A DNA stretch of 64,000 nt from Marinagarivorans cellulosilyticus (lineage in GTDB: Bacteria > Pseudomonadota > Gammaproteobacteria > Pseudomonadales > Cellvibrionaceae). Below are positions 34,317 to 44,300 of the stretch, piece by piece. Below the pieces are notes generated by a model, which saw only the letters and a program-made list of their open reading frames with translations, had not been told where the DNA came from and ran no database searches. The stretch lies in NCBI RefSeq assembly GCF_021655555.1, contig NZ_AP023086.1, forward strand, positions 2,076,685 to 2,140,684. Reading direction: 5' to 3'. Made by a program: the position numbers and the translations under genes. How positions within the stretch are numbered: position 1 is the stretch's first letter; every line of letters begins with the position of its first letter.

Positions 34317-36143
34317 TTATTCGTCCAAAAAGCTTCGTAGGTGGTCTGAGCGGGTGGGGTGGCGCAGTTTGCGCAGTGCTTTCGCCTCAATCTGACGAAT
34401 GCGCTCGCGCGTTACGTCGAACTGTTTACCCACTTCTTCCAACGTGTGGTCGGTGTTCATGTCGATGCCGAAGCGCATGCGCAGTACTTTGGCTTCGCGA
34501 GCGGTAAGGCCGGCTAGTACTTCGCGGGTAGATTCCATCAGGCCTTGGGTGGTGGCTGATTCTACCGGTGACGTTATCGACACGTCCTCGATAAAGTCGC
34601 CCAAGTGCGAATCTTCATCGTCGCCGATTGGGGTTTCCATCGAGATGGGTTCTTTGGCGATTTTAAGCACTTTGCGCACTTTGTCTTCGGGCATTTCCAT
34701 GCGCTCGGCAAGTTCTTCTGGTGTGGGTTCGCGGCCCATTTCTTGAAGCATTTGACGGCTGATGCGATTGAGTTTGTTAATGGTCTCAATCATGTGGACC
34801 GGAATACGAATGGTGCGCGCTTGGTCGGCAATAGAGCGGGTAATTGCCTGGCGAATCCACCATGTTGCATAGGTCGAAAACTTGTAGCCGCGACGGTATT
34901 CGAATTTATCGACGGCTTTCATCAAGCCGATGTTGCCTTCTTGAATAAGGTCGAGGAATTGTAAGCCGCGGTTGGTGTACTTTTTGGCGATAGAAATTAC
35001 AAGGCGTAGGTTGGCTTCAACCATTTCCTTTTTGGCGCGGCGGGCACGGGCTTCGCCGAGCGACATGCGGCGGTTGATTTCTTTAATGGTGCTAAGCTCT
35101 AAGCCGGTGGCTTGTTCTATTTCCAGCAGGGCTTCTTGCAGCTTTAAAATGTTGTCGGCCACGTTGCGCATGCTATCGGAGTAGTCGCGCTTTTTCTTAA
35201 CGATGGAAGGGATCCAGTCAAGGTTGGTTTCGTTGCCGGGGAATTCTTTGATAAAGGTTTTGCGTGGCATTTTGCCGTAGCGAATACACTGCATCATCAG
35301 TTCGCGCTCGGTTTGGCGAACTTTTTGTAGTACCTCGCGGGCGCTGCCGTAAACGGGGTCGAACTGGCGCGGTGGCAGTTTGAAGAAGCGGAAAACGCCG
35401 CCAAGCTCTTCGAGTGCTTTGCCCGCTTCTTTGCTCATGCGGCCTTTGGCGATGATGGCTTCTTCAGCAGCTAAGGATGCGTCTCTTAGTTCGTTAAAGC
35501 GTTCGCGGGCATATTCTGGGTCGATGCCGGTATCGGCTTCATCGTCATCGTCATCAGCATCGTCGCCATCATCTTTTTTGGCGTCTTCTTTCTTTTCTTG
35601 GAAGCCTTCTGTTTTGGGGGCTTCTGGGTCTTCGGCGGGGTCTAGCCAGCCGCTGATAACGTCTGTTAAGCGGCGCTCGCCAGCTTCGCAAAGTGTGAAT
35701 TCATCAAGAATCGTTTTTACTGAGCCAGGCCAAAATGCTAGCGCGTGCATTAGCTCGCGAATACCTTCTTCAATGCGCTTGGCAATGGCGATTTCGCCTT
35801 CGCGGGTCAGTAGCTCCACGGTGCCCATTTCGCGCATATACATGCGCACAGGGTCTGTGGTGCGGCCAGCTTCGGTTTCTACTGCAGCTAGCGCAGCAGC
35901 AGCTTCTGCAGCGGCAATTTCATCGGGGTTGTCGCTGTCGTTCATCAACAGCTCATCGGCATCGGGCGCGGTTTCGAATACGCGGATGCCCATGTCGTTA
36001 ATCATCTGGATGATATCTTCGACCTGATCTGGATCGGAGATGTCTTCGGGGAGGTGATCATTAACTTCATCGTAGGTCAGGTAGCCTTGCTCGCGACCGC
36101 GATTGATTAAGTCTTTGATTCGCGACTGTTTGTTTTCGCTCAT
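34317..36143 (-). CDS. rpoD: RNA polymerase primary sigma factor sigma-70
   Basis: 608 residues, close to E. coli's 613. Region 1.1 opens the protein (RIKDLINRGREQGYLTYDEVNDHLPE); a long acidic, Asp-rich non-conserved stretch (KKDDGDDADDDDDE) follows around residue 190; region 2 has NLRLVISIAKKYTNRGLQFLDLIQEGNIGLMKAVDKFEYRRGYKFSTYATWWIRQAI, region 3 HMIETINKLNRISRQMLQEMGREPTPEELAERM, region 4 VLRMRFGIDMNTDHTLEEVGKQFDVTRERIRQIEAKALRKLRHP. It recognises -10/-35 promoters of housekeeping genes. Third part of the rpsU-dnaG-rpoD macromolecular synthesis operon, 72 bases after dnaG. Confidence 0.99.
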   Translation of the reverse strand: MSENKQSRIKDLINRGREQGYLTYDEVNDHLPEDISDPDQVEDIIQMINDMGIRVFETAPDADELLMNDSDNPDEIAAAEAAAALAAVETEAGRTTDPVRMYMREMGTVELLTREGEIAIAKRIEEGIRELMHALAFWPGSVKTILDEFTLCEAGERRLTDVISGWLDPAEDPEAPKTEGFQEKKEDAKKDDGDDADDDDDEADTGIDPEYARERFNELRDASLAAEEAIIAKGRMSKEAGKALEELGGVFRFFKLPPRQFDPVYGSAREVLQKVRQTERELMMQCIRYGKMPRKTFIKEFPGNETNLDWIPSIVKKKRDYSDSMRNVADNILKLQEALLEIEQATGLELSTIKEINRRMSLGEARARRAKKEMVEANLRLVISIAKKYTNRGLQFLDLIQEGNIGLMKAVDKFEYRRGYKFSTYATWWIRQAITRSIADQARTIRIPVHMIETINKLNRISRQMLQEMGREPTPEELAERMEMPEDKVRKVLKIAKEPISMETPIGDDEDSHLGDFIEDVSITSPVESATTQGLMESTREVLAGLTAREAKVLRMRFGIDMNTDHTLEEVGKQFDVTRERIRQIEAKALRKLRHPTRSDHLRSFLDE

Positions 36144-36215
36144 TAAAGCATCCGTAAAAGCATATTAGGTGAAGGCGGGATAGCCGGACATTATAACGGG
36201 GATTTCTAATTTTTA

Positions 36216-38186
36216 CTAATGGACTTGTTTGCCAACCTTAAGTAATTGCAGGAAATGTTGTCGCTCTTCTGGCGATAGTTCGTTGATCGGTCTCGATTTC
36301 AGCTCTGCCAGCTGATTTTGGCGTTCGCGCTCCAGCGCTTGCAGCTTAAGCTTTTCAAGGGCGTCTTGAAGCTCTTGTTGGTCGTTGTAGTTGTTGCCGC
36401 GTTTTGCTTGCGCAAGTAGCTGGTTGGCCATAATGGCGGTGAGTTGTTGCTGTGCTTCTACGCCAAAGCGCCCACTCCAATAGCCAATAATACTGGCAAA
36501 GCTGGGGTTTTCTCTTTGCTTTAAATAACTGAAAAGCTGCATTAATTGTAGGTTTTCAGTGGTTTCTGGTAGTTCGGGCTCTTCTAGTTTGTGCGCCAAG
36601 TTGGGGTGCTCAAGTAATAGGGCGGTAGCGAGCCTGATTGGGCTAAGTTCTACGCTCGATTTTTTGCGTGGCTCGGAGCGAAGTTGTAATTGCTGCGGGA
36701 AGTGGGATGCTTCCAGTTCTTGCTCTATCGGTTGCCCTAAGGGGGCGTAGTCTTCGTTATTGGCTGGCGGCCCTTGGTTAAAGCTTGGTGGTACAGCTTG
36801 TTCTTCGGTTTGCGTTGGCGCTGTTGCCGGTACAAGCACTGGCACGGGCTCGCCAATTAGCTCCATTAAAATATCAAGGCTTAAGCCTGTGCGTTGCGAT
36901 AGTAGCTCGAACATAAGTTCGCGATAAACACTTTTGGGCAGCTTGTGAAGCAGTGGCGCCGCTAGTTTGCTTAGGCGGGCGCGGCCTTCCATGGTGTTAA
37001 TGTTTAGCCCTTCGCTAAGCACATCAAAGAAGAATTCCTCTAAAGGCGAGCCTTTTTGTATTAGCTCGGCAAAGCGGTCTTGTCCTATTTGCCGTACGAG
37101 GGTGTCTGGATCCTGGCCTTCGGGTAAAAAGAGAAACTTAATTTGGTAGCCGTCAGTCATTACCTCTAGTGCGTTTTCTAGTGCGCGCTTGGCGGCGGTG
37201 CGGCCGGCTTTATCGCCATCAAAACAAAACACTATGGTGTTGGTGTATTTGAAGGCCAGCTTTAAGTGGTCTTCGCCGCAGGCGGTGCCCAGTGTGGCTA
37301 CGGCGTTGTTAATGCCGTATTGGGCAAGGGCTATAACATCCATATAGCCTTCAACCACAAGCAAGTGCTTTAGCTCGCGGTTGGCTTGGCGTGCTTGGTA
37401 AAGCCCGTATAGCTCTTTACCTTTATGGAATACCGGTGTTTCGGGCGAATTGAGGTATTTGGGGCCACTGCCTTTAACTTTTTTGCCATCTGCGCCAACG
37501 CGGTTTTCTTCGCCCAGTACGCGGCCGCCAAAGCCTATGGTGCGGCCGCGAATATCCAAAATGGGGAACATAATGCGGTCGCGAAAGCGATCGTAGCGTT
37601 TGTTTTCGTCTTCGTGCTCGATAAGCATGCCGGCGGTTACTAAGGTTTTGCGGTCGCTATCGGTTTCGCCGAATTTTGTGAGCAGGTTATCCCATCCTTT
37701 GGGGGCATAGCCCAGGCCAAAGTTTTTGGCGATATACCCCGTTAGGCCCCGGTTTTGTAGGTAGCTTACCGCCTTGTCGCGGCTGGGGTGCGCTTTTAGT
37801 TGCTGTTGAAAGTAGTCGCTGCAGTCGGCCAAGAGCTTGTAAAGGTTTTTAAAGTCTTGCTTTGGCGCTTGGTTTTTATTCTTGGGTTCTTCGCGCGGTA
37901 TTTGCAGGCCTGCGCTGCTGGCGAGTTGCTCTACGGCATCAACAAAGCCGAGCTTATCAAACTCCATTAAAAAGCCAACCGCATTGCCAGAGGCGCCGCA
38001 GCCAAAGCAATAATAAAACTGTTTGTCTTGGCTTACGGTAAATGAGGGCGTTTTTTCGTTGTGAAAAGGGCAGCAGGCCGAATAGTTTTTGCCCGTTTTT
38101 TTAAGCTTAACGCGCTTATCAACGATGTCGACAATATCGAGTCGGTTCAGTAGGTCGTCAATGAAGGGTTGTGGGATTAAGCTCAT
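36216..38186 (-). CDS. dnaG: DNA primase
   Basis: 656 residues, longer than E. coli's 581 because of an extended Gln/Pro-rich linker (about residues 440-510) before the helicase-binding domain. Zinc finger: YSACCPFHNEKTPSFTV and YYCFGCGASGNAVGF; toprim catalytic core: LLVVEGYMDVIALAQYG and FCFDGDKAGRTAAKRALE, with LFLPEGQDPDTLVRQIG. The C-terminus is rich in Gln/Leu helices for DnaB contact. Makes RNA primers for replication. Transcribed with yqeY and rpsU upstream and rpoD downstream. Confidence 0.98.
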   Translation of the reverse strand: MSLIPQPFIDDLLNRLDIVDIVDKRVKLKKTGKNYSACCPFHNEKTPSFTVSQDKQFYYCFGCGASGNAVGFLMEFDKLGFVDAVEQLASSAGLQIPREEPKNKNQAPKQDFKNLYKLLADCSDYFQQQLKAHPSRDKAVSYLQNRGLTGYIAKNFGLGYAPKGWDNLLTKFGETDSDRKTLVTAGMLIEHEDENKRYDRFRDRIMFPILDIRGRTIGFGGRVLGEENRVGADGKKVKGSGPKYLNSPETPVFHKGKELYGLYQARQANRELKHLLVVEGYMDVIALAQYGINNAVATLGTACGEDHLKLAFKYTNTIVFCFDGDKAGRTAAKRALENALEVMTDGYQIKFLFLPEGQDPDTLVRQIGQDRFAELIQKGSPLEEFFFDVLSEGLNINTMEGRARLSKLAAPLLHKLPKSVYRELMFELLSQRTGLSLDILMELIGEPVPVLVPATAPTQTEEQAVPPSFNQGPPANNEDYAPLGQPIEQELEASHFPQQLQLRSEPRKKSSVELSPIRLATALLLEHPNLAHKLEEPELPETTENLQLMQLFSYLKQRENPSFASIIGYWSGRFGVEAQQQLTAIMANQLLAQAKRGNNYNDQQELQDALEKLKLQALERERQNQLAELKSRPINELSPEERQHFLQLLKVGKQVH

Positions 38187-38301
38187 GGCGTCGAGGTATC
38201 ACAACAAAAGTAGTGGCACGCGCAAAGGTTGCGGGTGCCAATTCTACAAGGTTTACAGCGGTGTGTGCGTGATGCGTGCGCAGGTTTGCGCGCTTGGGTG
38301 T

Positions 38302-38751
38302 TTAACCTTGCAGGCTAGCTTTTATCAGCTTGCTAACGGCGCCCATGTCGGCGCGGCCTTGTGCTTTGGGTTTAATAAACCCCATAACTTTGCCCATATC
38401 ACCCATGCCGTTGGCGCCAGTATTGGCGATGGCATCGTTGATAAGTGCTTGAATTTCGTCTTCGCTAAGCGGTTGCGGCAGGAAGTCTTTAATTACCCCA
38501 ATTTCAAATTGCTCGATGTTGGCAAGGTCTTCTCTGCCGGCATCGGTATATTGGGTAGCGGCATCGCGGCGCTGCTTAACCATTTTGTCGAGCACCGCGA
38601 GCACGCGAGCGTCATCAAGTTCAATGCGTTCATCAACTTCGATGCGTTTAAATTCAGCGGTAACCATGCGCAAAACGCCAAGGCGTTCTTTTTCTTTTGC
38701 GCGCATTGCTGCTTTAACGGCGTCGGTGATTGCTTTCTTGATTTCACTCAT
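38302..38751 (-). CDS. yqeY: YqeY/GatB-C-terminal-like domain protein
   Basis: 149 residues matching the YqeY family: MSEIKKAITDAVKAAMRAKEKERLGVLRMVTAEFKRIEVDE at the start, LDKMVKQRRDAATQYTDAGREDLANIEQFEIGVIKDFLPQPLSEDEI in the middle, GDMGKVMGFIKPKAQGRADMGAVSKLIKA at the end, which resembles the tRNA-amidotransferase GatB tail. Role unknown, maybe tRNA-linked. It sits between rpsU and dnaG, an insertion common in gammaproteobacterial relatives of the MMS operon. Confidence 0.95.
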   Translation of the reverse strand: MSEIKKAITDAVKAAMRAKEKERLGVLRMVTAEFKRIEVDERIELDDARVLAVLDKMVKQRRDAATQYTDAGREDLANIEQFEIGVIKDFLPQPLSEDEIQALINDAIANTGANGMGDMGKVMGFIKPKAQGRADMGAVSKLIKASLQG

Positions 38752-38825
38752 CAGGTAGTAGCCCTAAAGTTGTGTTAGGTGGTTGTGCGGCCTAACGGGG
38801 AACGTTGGCATGGCCAAAGTGCCCA

Positions 38826-38858
38826 GCCCCAATGGCTCACCGTCGGTGGGCTAGGGGC
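38826..38858 (-). other. GC-rich hairpin between rpsU and yqeY
   Basis: GCCCC pairs with GGGGC outside and CACCG-T-CGGTG inside. It lies 51 bases after the rpsU stop without a T tail on the transcribed side, so it may stabilise the rpsU message or attenuate read-through, like the E. coli T1 site. Inferred from position. Confidence 0.35.
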
Positions 38859-38908
38859 CCAATAGCGTATATATCTAATGCTGAAGCTTTAGAGGCCCAG
38901 CAGCGCTA

Positions 38909-39124
38909 TTAATAAAGGCGTTGGAACTTGCGGGTTTCGCGAGACATCTTTTTAGCGTGACGCTTAACAGCAGCGGCAGCTTTACGCTTGCGAACAGTTG
39001 TGGGCTTTTCGTAGCACTCGCGACGACGTACCTCTGCAAGAACGCCTGCTTTTTCGCAAGAACGCTTAAAGCGACGTAGGGCAATATCAAATGGCTCGTT
39101 TTCTTTCAGTTTTACTGAAGGCAT
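38909..39124 (-). CDS. rpsU: 30S ribosomal protein bS21
   Basis: 71 residues, the standard length: MPSVKLKENEPFDIALRRFKRSCEKAGVLAEVRRRECYEKPT and a very basic C-terminus (KRKAAAAVKRHAKKMSRE). Small ribosomal subunit protein needed for initiation on many messages. First gene of the rpsU-yqeY-dnaG-rpoD run; divergent from tsaD across a 210-base promoter region. Confidence 0.99.
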   Translation of the reverse strand: MPSVKLKENEPFDIALRRFKRSCEKAGVLAEVRRRECYEKPTTVRKRKAAAAVKRHAKKMSRETRKFQRLY

Positions 39125-39334
39125 ATATCTACCTGTAATAAATAAATGTTGGCTAGTACGACTGCTTTAGGGGGCAGCCTTTTAAGGGTGCGCAATTCTA
39201 TACAGTTGATGCCGCCCCTGCAACGTTTAATTGTAGACAGCACTTTGGTTTTGCGCTATGGCGCGAAAATCATAGAGAAATCGGGGGCTGCAGGGTAATA
39301 TTGCGCGCAAAATTAATGGTAGCTCGGTGTAAGA

Positions 39335-40390
39335 ATGTTAGTCCTTGGAATAGAAACGTCGTGTGATGAAACGGGTGTTGCGCTGTATCACAGTGAGCAG
39401 GGCCTGTTGGCTCACGCATTGTATAGCCAAATAGCGCTGCACGCTGAATACGGCGGGGTGGTGCCCGAGCTCGCGTCGCGCGATCATATCCGTAAATTAT
39501 TACCCTTAGTTGACGAAGTGCTCGAAAAGGCTTCGTTAAGTAAAGCGGATATTGACGCCGTCGCCTATACCAAGGGGCCAGGTTTAATTGGCGCTTTATT
39601 AGTGGGGGCGTGTACCGGCCGGGCTATTGCAATGGGGTTAGGTGTGCCGGCTATTGGTGTACACCATATGGAAGGGCACTTGTTAGCGCCACAGTTAGAA
39701 GATTCCCCGCCGCCCTACCCTTTTGTGGCATTGCTTGTGTCTGGCGGGCATACCCAGTTAATCGAGGTGCAAGCGCTGGGTGAATACACTCTTTTAGGGG
39801 AATCGCTAGACGATGCCGCAGGCGAAGCCTTTGATAAGGCGGCAAAAATGTTAGACCTCGATTACCCCGGTGGCCCGCGCTTAGCCGCCATGGCCGAGCA
39901 AGGCGAAGCGGGGCGCTTTAAATTTCCGCGGCCAATGTGCGACCGCCCAGGGCTAGATTTCAGCTTTAGCGGTTTAAAAACCTTTACCCTTAATACCGTG
40001 ACTAAGCATGCGCTAGACGATGGCTTGCCTGATGATCAAACCTGTGCCGATATTGCCCACGCCTTCCAGGAGGCCGTGGCCGATACCTTGGTGATTAAAT
40101 GCCGGCGTGCACTCGAGCAGTGTGGCATGAAAAGCTTAGTGATAGCCGGCGGTGTATCGGCAAATACACGGCTACGGCAAAAGTTGGAGGCCGCATTGGC
40201 CAAAATGGGCGCTAAAGTTTTTTATGCGCGCCACGAGTTTTGCACTGATAACGGCGCCATGATTGCCTACGCGGGTTGTCAGCGTTTACTTGCTGGGCAA
40301 AGTGAAACCCTTGCCGTTGAAGTGCGGCCGCGTTGGCCAATGACAGAGCTAGCGGGCCTTAGCACGGCAAAAGCGGAGCCTAACCGATGA
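39335..40390 (+). CDS. tsaD: tRNA N6-adenosine threonylcarbamoyltransferase TsaD
   Basis: 351 residues of the ASKHA/Kae1 family: VLGIETSCDETGVALYHSEQGLLAH, YGGVVPELASRDHIRKLLPLV, the iron-binding HHMEGHLLAPQ, LLVSGGHTQLIEV, GEAFDKAAKMLDLDYPGGP, FSFSGLKT and VIAGGVSANTRLR. With TsaB/TsaE it transfers threonylcarbamoyl to A37 of ANN-decoding tRNAs. The ATG at 39335 fits; slightly longer than E. coli at the C-terminus. It overlaps folB by four bases. Confidence 0.98.
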   Translation: MLVLGIETSCDETGVALYHSEQGLLAHALYSQIALHAEYGGVVPELASRDHIRKLLPLVDEVLEKASLSKADIDAVAYTKGPGLIGALLVGACTGRAIAMGLGVPAIGVHHMEGHLLAPQLEDSPPPYPFVALLVSGGHTQLIEVQALGEYTLLGESLDDAAGEAFDKAAKMLDLDYPGGPRLAAMAEQGEAGRFKFPRPMCDRPGLDFSFSGLKTFTLNTVTKHALDDGLPDDQTCADIAHAFQEAVADTLVIKCRRALEQCGMKSLVIAGGVSANTRLRQKLEAALAKMGAKVFYARHEFCTDNGAMIAYAGCQRLLAGQSETLAVEVRPRWPMTELAGLSTAKAEPNR

Positions 40391-40749
40391 GTGCCGATAC
40401 CGTGTTTATTAAAGGCCTAAAAACAGAGGCGGTGATCGGTGTTTTTGAGTGGGAGCGCGAAATTCGCCAAGCACTTTATATTGATGTGGTGATGGCTACC
40501 GATATTCGCTTAGCTGCAGCAGAAGATAACCTTAAGCACACACTAGACTACAAAGCCATTACCGACCGTATACAGCACTTTGTGGCCCAAAGCGGCTTTA
40601 AATTGATCGAAACATTGGCGGAGCATTTAGCCGCATTACTACAGGCAGAATTCGGCATAGCATGGCTACAACTGAGTGTTCACAAACCCGGCGCCATTGC
40701 TGATGCACAGGATATTGGTATTACCATCGAACGAGGAGAAAAGCCCTAA
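40387..40749 (+). CDS. folB: Dihydroneopterin aldolase
   Basis: 120 residues: MSADTVFIKGLKTEAVIGVFEWEREIRQALYIDVVM and KHTLDYKAITDRIQHFV, then FKLIETLAEHLAALL and LSVHKPGAIADAQDIGITIER. The order E...Y...E...HKPGA is that of FolB, which cleaves dihydroneopterin in folate synthesis. The start codon overlaps tsaD (ATGA) and the stop overlaps folK's ATG by one base, so all three are coupled. No plsY sits between tsaD and folB, unlike many relatives. Confidence 0.97.
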   Translation: MSADTVFIKGLKTEAVIGVFEWEREIRQALYIDVVMATDIRLAAAEDNLKHTLDYKAITDRIQHFVAQSGFKLIETLAEHLAALLQAEFGIAWLQLSVHKPGAIADAQDIGITIERGEKP

Positions 40750-41237
40750 TGGCTGAGGTATTGCTAGGTTTAGGCAGTAATCAAAATGCAAAAGTGGTTT
40801 TTAAAAGCGCTTTAAATTCGCTGCAGGGCACATTTGGCGCACTCGTTTTATCGCCGGTTTACGAAAGTGAATCGGTAGGTTTTGATGGCGATAACTTTTT
40901 GAATATGGTGGTACAAATTCAAACCCACTTACCCGTGGGTAAGCTGTTGGAAACACTGCGCGCCATTGAAGATGCCCATGGCCGCGACCGCACGCAACCT
41001 AAGTTTGGTGGCCGAACGCTGGATATCGATATTCTGACTTACGACGATGTGGTGGGCTGTATTGATGGTGTAACACTGCCGCGCGATGAAGTACTGAAAA
41101 ACGCTTTTGTCTTAAGACCTTTGGCAGATACTTGGCCAAGTGGTTTGCACCCCGAGCTAAAACGCAGCTACCGCGAGTTGTGGTCTGAGTACGATAAATC
41201 CTCGCAAAACCTCTGGTTAGCCTCCCTCGACGATTAA
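40749..41237 (+). CDS. folK: 6-hydroxymethyl-dihydropterin pyrophosphokinase
   Basis: 162 residues, HPPK family: VLLGLGSNQNAKVVFKSAL, SPVYESESVGFDGDNFLNMVVQIQT, LRAIEDAHGRDRTQPKFGGRTLDIDILTYDDV with the two metal-binding Asp of the DIDIL motif, and VLKNAFVLRPLAD. Transfers pyrophosphate from ATP to hydroxymethyldihydropterin, directly after the FolB step. Translationally coupled to folB by a one-base overlap. Confidence 0.97.
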   Translation: MAEVLLGLGSNQNAKVVFKSALNSLQGTFGALVLSPVYESESVGFDGDNFLNMVVQIQTHLPVGKLLETLRAIEDAHGRDRTQPKFGGRTLDIDILTYDDVVGCIDGVTLPRDEVLKNAFVLRPLADTWPSGLHPELKRSYRELWSEYDKSSQNLWLASLDD

Positions 41238-41389
41238 GATCAATCGCGCCTAGAGGTTATTAATGGCGTCACCCATATACCTGTTTTGGCGCTTTCGCCC
41301 AACGGCGCTTTTCGTACCCCCATAGGCACTATGCGCGCCTTATTTTTACCTACACTTAATGCACAATAGTATGTGTTAGGTGTGGGTGA

Positions 41390-44300
41390 ATGCGTTTGGG
41401 TGAGCAATTAGGGTTGGCGGGGTATAAAAAGCGCATAAATCGCGGAACTCACTGCGTGGGCATAGCCTATAGCGCCGTGTTGGCGGTGGTGCTGTGCTTG
41501 GCTGTGCTTAGCGCACCGGTATCGGCGGCCACGGTAGGTATCCCCGCCAATAGCGAAACGCAAATTGAAGCAGAAGACTACGTTAGCGCTTACGATACTA
41601 CAGGGGGTAACGCTGCGGGCAGCCCGTCGTCGTGTACTTACAATGGTTTTGATGTTGATGTGGGGGATAACGGCGGCAGCGACTGTGTTATTGGTTATAT
41701 TGCCAACGGCGAAACGCTGACGTACGACGTTAATATCGCACAGGCCGGAAGTTATACGGTTAAATACAATTACGCTAGCCCTAGTAACTCGCCTGGGCAA
41801 ATACAGTTCAAGGTTGATGGCTCCACGGTTACTACAACCACATTAACGACCAATACCGGCGATTGGAACACCTACACGACACAGACAGATACAGTCACTT
41901 TACCGGCGGGCACCCACACTGTTACCACCCAATTTGTGAATCCGGTTATGAACCTTAGTTGGTTTTCGTTAGAGAAAGTCGGCGGGCCTTCGGCAATCGA
42001 TATTCCGGCCAGTGGTGAAACGCAAATTGGCTTCGAAGAGTATGTGAGTGCTTACGATACAACTGTAGGCAACGCGGCAGGTAGTCCAGCGCTTTGTGTT
42101 TACAATGGTTTTGATGTGGATGTTTACGATTCCGGCGTGGGCGCGTGCGCATTATCAAGTGTCGCTGATGGCGAGACGCTTGATTATTATGTGAATGTAA
42201 TAGAAGCGGGTGATTACACCCTAACCTACAATTTTGCGGGTGAAGGCACCAGCCCACCAGGCGATGTCATTTTTAAGGTTGATGGTTCGACTATTCTCAC
42301 CACAACACTCACCACCACAACGGGTAGTTTTGGCACCTTCGCTAGCGACACCGATACGGTGACTTTATCTGCCGGAACTCAAACCGTTACACTCGAGTTC
42401 TCTAACCCGTGGCTCAATGCAAACTGGTTTTCACTCGAAAAAGTTGCACCGCCTATATCGCCGCCATCCTCGGATTCTATTCGAATTGAGGCCGAAGAGT
42501 ATTTTGATGCCTACGATGCGGAGGCAGAAAATAGGGCGACTGTGCCCACTAATTGCGTATACGGTGGTTATGGCGTTGATGTGACGGATACTTCCGATGA
42601 GGGCGGTGGCGGTTGTAAGGTTGGTTACGTGCGAGCGGGTGAGCGGCTAGATTATGCCATTAACCCTTCGCATGCGGGTGCTTATCGGGTCGCCATTCGC
42701 TACGCGAGTGGTAGAGATGCGCTTACCTACGCGGGCGATCTGCTTTTTACGTCTGGTGGCAGTACGCTGGCTACAGTCAACTTGTTGGGTACCGGTGGTT
42801 GGGACACCTTTGGTGATAGTACGGTCGTCATTGATCTTGAAGCCGGTGCGCAAACGTTAAGCGCGGAGTTCACCGACCCTAATTATGACCTTAACTGGTT
42901 CGATTTAGAGCTAAAAACGGTTTACATCTTAGATGATGCAGAATACCGAATAGAAGCTGAAGATTACATCAGCGCTAACGACACTAACTTCGATAATCAG
43001 GCAACAGATAACGGTGCGGCGCTAACTCTCTGCCCTTACTACTACGAGGGGGTCGACTTAGGCGATACCACCGATGGCGGGGGCTGCACGGTGGGTTACA
43101 TCGCAGATGGTGAATGGCTGGAATACAGTGTTTATATCGATGAGGCGACAGATTACACCGTTAAATATCGTCACGCCAGCGGCACGGGCGGGGGCGGCAC
43201 GGGCGGGGATATTTTGTTTAGAGTAGATGGAACCACCGCGCAAACTACAACCATTACAGAGGTAACCGGCGATTGGAATGTTTATGCCGATACGACGGCT
43301 ACCGTCGCGCTAACAGAGGGCCTGCATACGATTCGCCTTGAGTTTTCTAACCCGTATGTAAATTTAAATTGGTTTTCACTTCAGAAGTCGGAGGCTACTA
43401 GCCCCGCTTCCGGTAGTTGTAGTTTCCCTGGTGTTGCTGCGAACGTAAGCGATGTTGCTCAAATTATTATTCATAATGGCGGCACAATCCACGATGCGCC
43501 AAACAATGAGGTCGTGACTAAAAATATCAATAGTGATGCCAGTGGGTGTGGTTCGGGTATTCCCTGTACTAAAACCGATACCGTCGCGCCGGCATTTACG
43601 GATATCCCCGCATTCCCTGCGGGTTCGGATGTGACGGTAGCTTACGGCGATACCTATAACTTTACGCCAGGTGCTTTTAATAACGTTAATATCAATAGCG
43701 ACACTACCTTAAATTTCGCGCCTGGTGACTACACCTTTAATAACAATCTCAATATAGGTTCCGGTTCTGTAATCAACGTTTCTTCGGCCGGATTAGTGCG
43801 CATTTTTGTAAATTCGGGTTTTTCGGCGGGCTCCAACGTAACGTTAAACGCGGGTGGCGGCGCAACTGAGTTTTTATTTATTTACGTGTTGAACGATCTT
43901 ACTTTTCAGTCCGGTTCGTCAGGCAAGCTAATCGCTTATAGCGGCGGCAGTATATCGTTGCATAATAATGCTGATATTACGGGGGCTTTAACATCCAATT
44001 CGAATCTTACGGTTCAGTTTGGCGCCAATCTGCGTTACGAGCAATCGTACATATCCAGCGGCGGCTTTAGTGAGGCGTGTGGTGGAGGTGGGGATCCATC
44101 AGGCGTAGCATCCGTGGGAACATGGCGCTTTGATGACCCACTATGGAATGGCGCAGTGGGTGAAGTAGAAGACAGCAGTGGCAATGGCTTGCATGCAGTT
44201 ACGGTAAATGCGGGTACACAACCCACTACAGCAACGGCTTCCCCGGCATTAAGTGGCGACCCTGGCACCTGTGGTTATGGTGTGTTTGACGGTTCGGGGT